Of a DNA stretch of 64,000 nucleotides, positions 58,963 through 64,000 are shown piece by piece; positions within the stretch are counted from its first letter, which is position 1, and each line of letters starts with the position of its first letter. The notes below the pieces were generated by a model. The model was not told the DNA's origin. It made no database searches and saw only the letters and a program-made list of their open reading frames with translations. The position numbers and the translations under genes are program-made. This DNA is from Amycolatopsis camponoti (lineage in GTDB: Bacteria; Actinomycetota; Actinomycetes; Mycobacteriales; Pseudonocardiaceae). The stretch spans positions 2,046,001 to 2,110,000 of the forward strand of contig NZ_CABVGP010000003.1 in assembly GCF_902497555.1 (NCBI RefSeq), given 5' to 3'.

Positions 58963-60083
58963 CGTCGCACGTGGTCGTCGAAGCGGACGGGGGCTCCCGG
59001 GGTAACCCGGGCCCGGCCGGCTACGGCGCGGTCGTCAAGGACGCCGCCACCGACGAGGTCCTGGCCGAGCGCAAGGAAAGCCTCGGCGTCGTCACCAACA
59101 ACGTCGCCGAGTACAACGGCCTGATCGCCGGGCTGGCCGCCGCGGCCGAGCTCGGTGCGTCCACTGTGGACGTCCGGATGGACTCGAAGCTCGTCGTCGA
59201 GCAGATGTCCGGGCGCTGGAAGATCAAGCACCCGGACATGCAGCCGCTGGCGGAACGAGCCAAGGAGCTGGCCGCCGGTTTCTCCCGCGTCGAGTACGAG
59301 TGGATCCCGCGGGCGCAGAACTCCCACGCCGACCGGCTGGCCAACGAAGCGATGGACGCGGCCACCGGCAAGCCCGCCGCCGGGAAGCCCGCCCCGAAGC
59401 TCCCGACCCGACGGCCCGACCGCGCGACGGTGGCCTGGACCGGTGCGAAGGGCACCCCGACCCGGCTGCTCCTGCTGCGCCACGGCCAGACGGAGATGTC
59501 GGCGCTGCGCCGCTACTCCGGCCGCGGTGACGTCCCGCTGACCGAGCTGGGCCGATCGCAGGCCGCCGCGGCGGCGAAGCGGCTGGCCGCGACCGACGGC
59601 CTGGTCGTCGACGGCGAGAGCGTCCCGATCATCTCCTCGCCGCTCACCCGCACCAAGCAGACCGCGCAGGCCGTCGCCGACGCGCTCGGCGGGCGCGTCG
59701 AGACCCACCCCGGCCTCATCGAGACCGACTTCGGCGACTGGGAAGGCCTGACGTTCGCCGAAGCGGCGGAGCGCGACCCCGAGCTCCACGGTTCGTGGCT
59801 GGGCGACAGCGCGGTGCCGCCGCCCGGCGGGGAGAGCTTCGACGTCGTCCACCGGCGCGTCCGCAAGGCCCGCGACGAGCTGATCGCCGAGCACGGCGGG
59901 AAGACGTTGGTGCTGGTCAGCCACGTGACGCCGATCAAGACGCTGCTCCGGATGGGGCTCGACGCCGGCCCGCAGCTGCTGTTCCGGCTGCACCTCGATC
60001 TGGCGTCGCTGTCGATCGTCGAGTTCTACCCGGACGGGAACGCTTCGGTGCGGCTGGTCAACGACACCTCGCACCTGACCTGA
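58959..60083 (+). CDS. Bifunctional RNase HI/acid phosphatase (histidine phosphatase)
   Basis: A 374-residue fusion. The N-terminal RNase HI domain (residues 1-about 135) has DGGSRGNPGPAGYG (catalytic Asp near residue 9), NVAEYNGLIAGL (Glu) and MDSKLVVEQMSGRWK (Asp). The C-terminal domain (about 165-374) is a histidine phosphatase with LLLRHGQTEMS (phosphohistidine), SSPLTRTKQTA, and HVTPIKTLL (second His). The order matches Rv2228c, where the phosphatase part acts on alpha-ribazole phosphate or acid phosphatase substrates. The linker is Lys/Pro-rich. GTG overlaps the zinc-ribbon stop. Confidence 0.93.
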   Translation: MTSHVVVEADGGSRGNPGPAGYGAVVKDAATDEVLAERKESLGVVTNNVAEYNGLIAGLAAAAELGASTVDVRMDSKLVVEQMSGRWKIKHPDMQPLAERAKELAAGFSRVEYEWIPRAQNSHADRLANEAMDAATGKPAAGKPAPKLPTRRPDRATVAWTGAKGTPTRLLLLRHGQTEMSALRRYSGRGDVPLTELGRSQAAAAAKRLAATDGLVVDGESVPIISSPLTRTKQTAQAVADALGGRVETHPGLIETDFGDWEGLTFAEAAERDPELHGSWLGDSAVPPPGGESFDVVHRRVRKARDELIAEHGGKTLVLVSHVTPIKTLLRMGLDAGPQLLFRLHLDLASLSIVEFYPDGNASVRLVNDTSHLT

Positions 60084-60267
60084 CCGCCGCAAATGTGGGG
60101 TGGATCACGCTCAATGCCGACGCGTGCCGGACCCCCGATGGGGTATTGGCTACAGTGTCTCGACCGCGTCGCCGCGGTGGCGGGTCCGGCCTCGGGCGCG
60201 CTTCATGGGGCGCCAGCTCGTGCGTATCCCACCGGCAGAGGCCTGCGGGCGGAACAGTGACGAGGAA

Positions 60268-62010
60268 ATGACGGCTAGCGCACTCACCGAGACCTCCCCG
60301 AGCGACGTCCCCGAGGAGCCCACGCCCGTGACGACCACGCGGGGCTGGGGCGCGCGGCTGGCGCCGGTGCTGGCCGTCCTGGCGGGAATGGCCGCCGTGG
60401 CGGTCCACGCCACCCGCTACGGCCACTGGATCGTCGACGACGCCGCCATCACCTTCTCCTACGCCCGCAGCTTCGCCGACGGCCTCGGCCCGGTGCTGCA
60501 GCCGGGCGCCCCGCCGGTCGAGGGCTTCTCCGACCCGACGTGGATGGTGCTGCTCGGCGTCGGCAAGCTCGTCGGCCTGTTCGACCACGGCCTGCTGTTC
60601 GGCCTCCCGGACTACGTGCTGTTCCCGAAGGCGCTGGGCCTGCTCTTCACCGGCGGCATCCTGACGGCGTGCTACATCGCCGCGAAGCAGATCTTCACGC
60701 GCTTCGCCTGGCTGGTCACGCTGGTCGTGGGCCTGACGCTGGCGACGATCCCGTCGTTCGTCATCTGGGTCGTGTCCGGCCTGGAGAACTCGCTGTTCGC
60801 CTTCGTGGTCGTCACGCTGGCCGTGACGCTGTTCGTCTCGGTCAAGCGCGACAAGCTGCTGACGCCGAAGGTCGCGCTCTGGGCGGGCGTCCTGGTCGCG
60901 TTCGCCGCGCTGACCCGGCCGGAAGGCCTGATCTACGCGGGCGCGTACCCGCTGGCGGCGCTGCTCTTGCTGCGCGGCGGCCTGTTCTGGAAGAGCTTCC
61001 GCCTGGCCCTGCTGTCGGTGGCGGCGTTCGCCGTGCCGTTCGGCGCGTACGTCGTCTGGCGGCACTCGGAGTTCGGGCGGCTGCTGGCCAACCCGTCGGT
61101 CGCCAAGCAGCAGGGGCTGCCCGGCTTCGACGCCTTGAAGCGGCCCTTCGAGCTGGCCGGCTACGCGGGCTGGGCCGGGGTGGTCCTGCTCGCGCTGGTG
61201 ATCGCGTTCGCGCTGGTCAAGGCGCCGTGGCGGCGTCCGCTGATCGCGCTGCTGGTGCCGCTGGCGCTGGGGATCATCGCGTACGGCGTGATGGTCGCCG
61301 ACTGGATGTACCAGCACCGGTTCGCCAGCCCGATCTGGCCGCTGGCCGTCATCGCCGGCACGCTCTCGGCGGGTGAGCTGCTCAAGCACCGCCGGGCGCT
61401 CCTGCGGATCGGGATCGTCGTGGTGCTGGTGGGGGCGTTCGTCCCGTCGGCGATCGGGTTCGCGCAGGCCGCGGACAAGTTCGCGAAGAGCCCGAACATC
61501 ACCGCGTGCCTGGTGGCGGACCGCTTCGGCCGCGGCTTCAACACGTACGCGGACATCCTGGGCATCCAGAAGGCGTCCCTGCTGCTGCCGGACCTCGGCG
61601 GCTCGTCGATGACCAGCCGGCTCGAGCTCGTCGACATGGCCGGCCTGGTCAACAAGCCGATCGCCGACCTGGTGCACGACAACGACCTGGCCGGTCTGCG
61701 GAACTACGTGTTCGACACGGTGAAGCCGACGTTCATCCACTCCTGGGGCCCGTGGGCCGCGGGCAACGGCATCGCGCTGGACCCGCGCCTGGACCGCGAC
61801 TACGTGCTGATCTACAGCTCGCCGATCGAGGGCCTGCGCAACGGCGACTGGGTGCGCAAGGACGCGGCGACGGACCCGGCGAAGCTCAAGGCGGCGCAGG
61901 ACTACGCGGCGAAGACGATCCCGGCCGTGGCGGCGGACCGCTTCGGCGGCCCGCTCGACGACTGCGGCGCGACGATGAAGCCGGGCCAGACGATCACGAT
62001 GCCCGGCTGA
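60268..62010 (+). CDS. GT-C fold membrane glycosyltransferase (AftB/GT89-like, putative arabinofuranosyltransferase)
   Basis: A 580-residue polytopic protein with about nine to ten helices in the first 400 residues and a soluble extracytoplasmic C-terminal domain. After TM1 come an acidic DD pair in IVDDAAITFSYARSFADG and LQPGAPPVEGFSDPTWMVLL, the pattern seen in AftB-type enzymes that use decaprenyl-phosphate arabinose. TRPEGLIYAGAYPL and YQHRFASPIWPL are also typical. I infer addition of sugar to a cell-wall arabinan or lipoglycan; the donor is not proven. The ATG at 60268 is poorly spaced from GAGGA; an upstream ATG at 60205 remains possible. A TTGGCTACAGT stretch at 60146-60156 may hold the promoter. 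Confidence 0.7.
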   Translation: MTASALTETSPSDVPEEPTPVTTTRGWGARLAPVLAVLAGMAAVAVHATRYGHWIVDDAAITFSYARSFADGLGPVLQPGAPPVEGFSDPTWMVLLGVGKLVGLFDHGLLFGLPDYVLFPKALGLLFTGGILTACYIAAKQIFTRFAWLVTLVVGLTLATIPSFVIWVVSGLENSLFAFVVVTLAVTLFVSVKRDKLLTPKVALWAGVLVAFAALTRPEGLIYAGAYPLAALLLLRGGLFWKSFRLALLSVAAFAVPFGAYVVWRHSEFGRLLANPSVAKQQGLPGFDALKRPFELAGYAGWAGVVLLALVIAFALVKAPWRRPLIALLVPLALGIIAYGVMVADWMYQHRFASPIWPLAVIAGTLSAGELLKHRRALLRIGIVVVLVGAFVPSAIGFAQAADKFAKSPNITACLVADRFGRGFNTYADILGIQKASLLLPDLGGSSMTSRLELVDMAGLVNKPIADLVHDNDLAGLRNYVFDTVKPTFIHSWGPWAAGNGIALDPRLDRDYVLIYSSPIEGLRNGDWVRKDAATDPAKLKAAQDYAAKTIPAVAADRFGGPLDDCGATMKPGQTITMPG

Positions 62011-62011
62011 C

Positions 62012-63253
62012 TCAGGTCAGCAGCCCCAAGCTCAGCCACAACGCCCCGGTCGCCGCCACCAGGCACAGGGGCGTGGTGATCGCCCCCAGTGCGTGGAACG
62101 TCTTCGCCGACGGGTGCTCCGGCAGCGTGCGGCGCCACAGCAGCGTCGCCAGTGAGCCCAGGTAGCTCGCGTTCGGGCCGATGTTGACCCCCAGGAGCAC
62201 CGCCAGCAGCACTCCCGGCGCCGGGTGCGGGCCCAGGACGGACAGCAGGATCAGCGTCGCCGGGAGGTTGTTGACCAGGTTGGCCAGCAGCGCCGCCACC
62301 CCGGCCGCGACCAGCAGGTCCACCAGGCCCGCCGACGACGGCAGGACGTCGCGCAGCAGGCCGCCGAGCAGGTGCTCCGAGACCGCCTCGACCACGACCG
62401 CCAGGCCCAGCACGAACAGGCACAGCTGCGGCGCCGCTTCGGTCACCAGCTGCCACGGCTTGATCGTGCCCCGCGCCAGGGCGCGGGTGCCGAGGATCAG
62501 CGCGGCCAGCGCCGCGATCCACACGGGCTCGACGTGGCCCAGCGGGCCCAGCGCGAAGCCGGCCAGGGTCAGGCCCAGGATGACCAGCGCGAACGTCGGC
62601 GTCTCCAGGTGCTGCTTCGGCTCGGCGGTCTCGCGCGGACGGAGGTCGGCGGCGAAGAACCGCAGGAACACCAGCAGTTCGATGGCGATCGTGACCATCC
62701 ACGGCAACGCCATCGCCGCGGTGAACCCGGCGAACGTCAGCCCCGAGGCGCCGAACGCGAGCAGGTTCGTCAGGTTGGACACCGGCAGCAGCGTCGACGC
62801 CGAGTTCGCCAGGTGCGCGCAGGCGTAGACGTGCGGGCGGGGTGGGAGACGCAGGCTCGTCGCCGTCGCCAGAACCACCGGGGTGAGCAGGACGACCGTG
62901 GCGTCCAGGCTGAGGACGGCGGTCACTCCGGACGCCGCCGCGAAGGTGAGCACGAGCAGCCGCCGCGGCTTGCCGTGGCAGGCCTCGGCCAGGCGGTTCC
63001 CGAGCCAGGTGAAGACACCGTCGACACTGGCCAAAAAGGACAAAAGCAGGATCGCGGCCAGGAAGCCCAGCGTCGGGAGGATCTCGACAGCGCGCTGCCC
63101 GGCCGCTTCCGGCCGCACGAGCCCCAGCAGCAGCACGAGGCCGGCCGCCGGCACCGCGGCGACGGCTTCGGGCCAGCCGCGCGGCCGCACGATCGCGAAG
63201 ACCAGCACGGCGGCCAGCAGTATCAGGCTTCCCGCGCCTGCCCAGAAGTTCAC
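62012..63253 (-). CDS. ArsB/SLC13-type membrane permease
   Basis: A 413-residue permease with about eleven or twelve helices. FTWLGNRLAEACHGKPRRLL near residue 82, LSLDATVVLLTPVV near 114, LANSASTLLPVSNLTNLLAF near 148, and LLANLVNNLPATLILLSVLG near 315 form the paired-repeat pattern of the ArsB/NhaD/SLC13 ion-transporter superfamily. It could export arsenite or carry another anion; with no ars genes nearby, specificity is open. ATG at 63253. Its 3' end abuts the convergent glycosyltransferase stop. Confidence 0.85.
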   Translation of the reverse strand: MNFWAGAGSLILLAAVLVFAIVRPRGWPEAVAAVPAAGLVLLLGLVRPEAAGQRAVEILPTLGFLAAILLLSFLASVDGVFTWLGNRLAEACHGKPRRLLVLTFAAASGVTAVLSLDATVVLLTPVVLATATSLRLPPRPHVYACAHLANSASTLLPVSNLTNLLAFGASGLTFAGFTAAMALPWMVTIAIELLVFLRFFAADLRPRETAEPKQHLETPTFALVILGLTLAGFALGPLGHVEPVWIAALAALILGTRALARGTIKPWQLVTEAAPQLCLFVLGLAVVVEAVSEHLLGGLLRDVLPSSAGLVDLLVAAGVAALLANLVNNLPATLILLSVLGPHPAPGVLLAVLLGVNIGPNASYLGSLATLLWRRTLPEHPSAKTFHALGAITTPLCLVAATGALWLSLGLLT

Positions 63254-63341
63254 CGGCTCACGCTAGCCGACGGTTTCGCCCACCGGTTTTGTCGGTGCTC
63301 TCGGGTAGCGTCGAGAACGGGGGCGCCCCGACGGTCCCGGG

Positions 63342-64000
63342 TCAGACGCCGAGCGGCTCCGGGGTGGCCGCGCCGCGCGCCAGGTCCTGCTCCTTCGCCC
63401 GGATCACCGGCAGCACGTGCTTGCCGAAGTGCTCGACGTCCTCCAGGTAGTGCAGGAACCCGAGCAGCAACAGCGAAGCGCCGCGCTTCTTGTACTCGAT
63501 CGCCCGGTCGGCGATCTGCTCGGGCGTGCCGATCAGCTTCGTGCGGAAGCCGTCGTTGTACTGCACCAGGTCCTCGAACTCCGAGTCCGCCCACATGCCC
63601 TTGGCGTCCGAAGTGGACTTTCCCGCCTGCGCCACCGCCGACCGGAACCCCTCCACCGCCTCGACGTTGGCCTTCGCGACGATCTCCTGCAGGACCGCGC
63701 GAGCTTCACTCTCCGACTCGCGGGCGATGACGAACCCGTTGAGTCCGAATCGGACAGTGCGCGCGTTCGAAGCCGCGTACCCCCGCACCTCCGCAACCTG
63801 CTCGCTGAAGCCGTCGAAGTCCTTGCCGTTGCTGAAGTACCAGTCCGACACGCTCCCGGCGAGCTTGCGCGCCGCCGTCGAGTTGCCGCCCTGGAAGATC
63901 TCGGGGTGCGGGGCCGCCACCGGCTTCGGCTTGATGTCGAAGTCGTGGATCCGGTAGAAGTCGCCGCGGAACTCGGCGTGGTCGTTCGTCCACAGCTCGC
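63342..64000 (-). CDS. LLM-class flavin monooxygenase, SfnG-like (5' end outside window)
   Basis: The C-terminal 218 residues of a bacterial luciferase-like monooxygenase read from the right edge of the window to the stop at 63342. The part visible includes ELWTNDHAEFRGDFY, FDIKPKPV, PEIFQGGNSTAARKLAG and GTPEQIADRAIEYKKRG, and resembles the dimethylsulfone monooxygenase SfnG, which oxidises dimethylsulfone with FMNH2. The N-terminus and flavin-binding start lie beyond 64000, so the codon at 63920 is an internal GTG and not the start. Confidence 0.85.
   Translation of the reverse strand, partial: ELWTNDHAEFRGDFYRIHDFDIKPKPVAAPHPEIFQGGNSTAARKLAGSVSDWYFSNGKDFDGFSEQVAEVRGYAASNARTVRFGLNGFVIARESESEARAVLQEIVAKANVEAVEGFRSAVAQAGKSTSDAKGMWADSEFEDLVQYNDGFRTKLIGTPEQIADRAIEYKKRGASLLLLGFLHYLEDVEHFGKHVLPVIRAKEQDLARGAATPEPLGV

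Noticed and set aside
1..64000. tRNA, rRNA, transposase, integrase or phage genes
   Set aside because: None seen by eye on either strand; a tRNAscan/Infernal run would be decisive for small RNAs.

Overview
The window is very GC-rich, its genes are closely packed with many 4-nt ATGA or GTGA stop/start overlaps, and GTG starts are common. Gene content points to a Pseudonocardiales actinobacterium, most probably Amycolatopsis or a close relative. This rests on family recognition and remembered gene order, not on a database search. I saw no rRNA, tRNA, insertion sequence, prophage or CRISPR array, and no gene-free stretch above 300 bases. It looks like ordinary core chromosome with accessory metabolic operons inserted.

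Layout. (1) 1-11.1 kb: moeZ and a TIGR02569-family gene, then a six-gene nitrate-assimilation operon: nitrate reductase, FAD/[2Fe-2S] reductase partner, NarK, NirB, NirD, and a HemD-like protein fused to a winged helix (NnaR type). MoeZ (sulfur transfer, molybdenum cofactor) and HemD-type proteins (siroheme) belong to cofactor routes this pathway needs. (2) 11.1-15.7 kb: a winged-helix protein, a DUF3224/WYL-regulator divergon with a palindromic operator, a second HemD-like gene, an iron-box-controlled siderophore-interacting protein and an alkyltransferase-like protein. (3) 15.7-24 kb: adnA-adnB (double-strand-break resection), DoxX, and a TrkA-type potassium channel. moeZ, TIGR02569, ATL, adnAB, K+ channel and nudC recall the Mycobacterium tuberculosis Rv3206c-Rv3199c block, here interrupted by insertions. 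(4) 24-35.3 kb: an envelope-associated cluster (DUF4129, DUF4350, MoxR, DUF58, ricin-like secreted protein, SpoIIM, RDD) flanked by two paralogous membrane-anchored zinc metallopeptidases. (5) 35.4-42.4 kb: two DUF2207 proteins, an M16 protease pair and nudC, tightly packed as one probable operon. (6) 43-50 kb: ROK regulator, sugar ABC importer, GH4 glycosidase and BadF-type kinase, then an ArsR/SRPBCC pair. (7) 50.9-53.5 kb: gluconate locus (gntP, gntK, divergent GntR with twin operators). (8) 53.6-60.1 kb: cobD, SURF1, low-molecular-weight phosphatase, Nif3, zinc-ribbon and RNase H/phosphatase genes, resembling M. tuberculosis Rv2236c-Rv2228c. (9) 60.2-64 kb: a GT-C glycosyltransferase, an ArsB/SLC13 permease and a truncated SfnG-like monooxygenase.

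The least explained items are non-coding or very small: a 43-46 bp hairpin family in three copies, one in inverted orientation (11067, 19022, 31022); a six-unit ~21-bp palindromic array between adnB and doxX; a 20-residue peptide with seven cysteines at 57152; a 25-codon minigene coupling two ABC permease genes; and the paired operators at the GntR and WYL loci.
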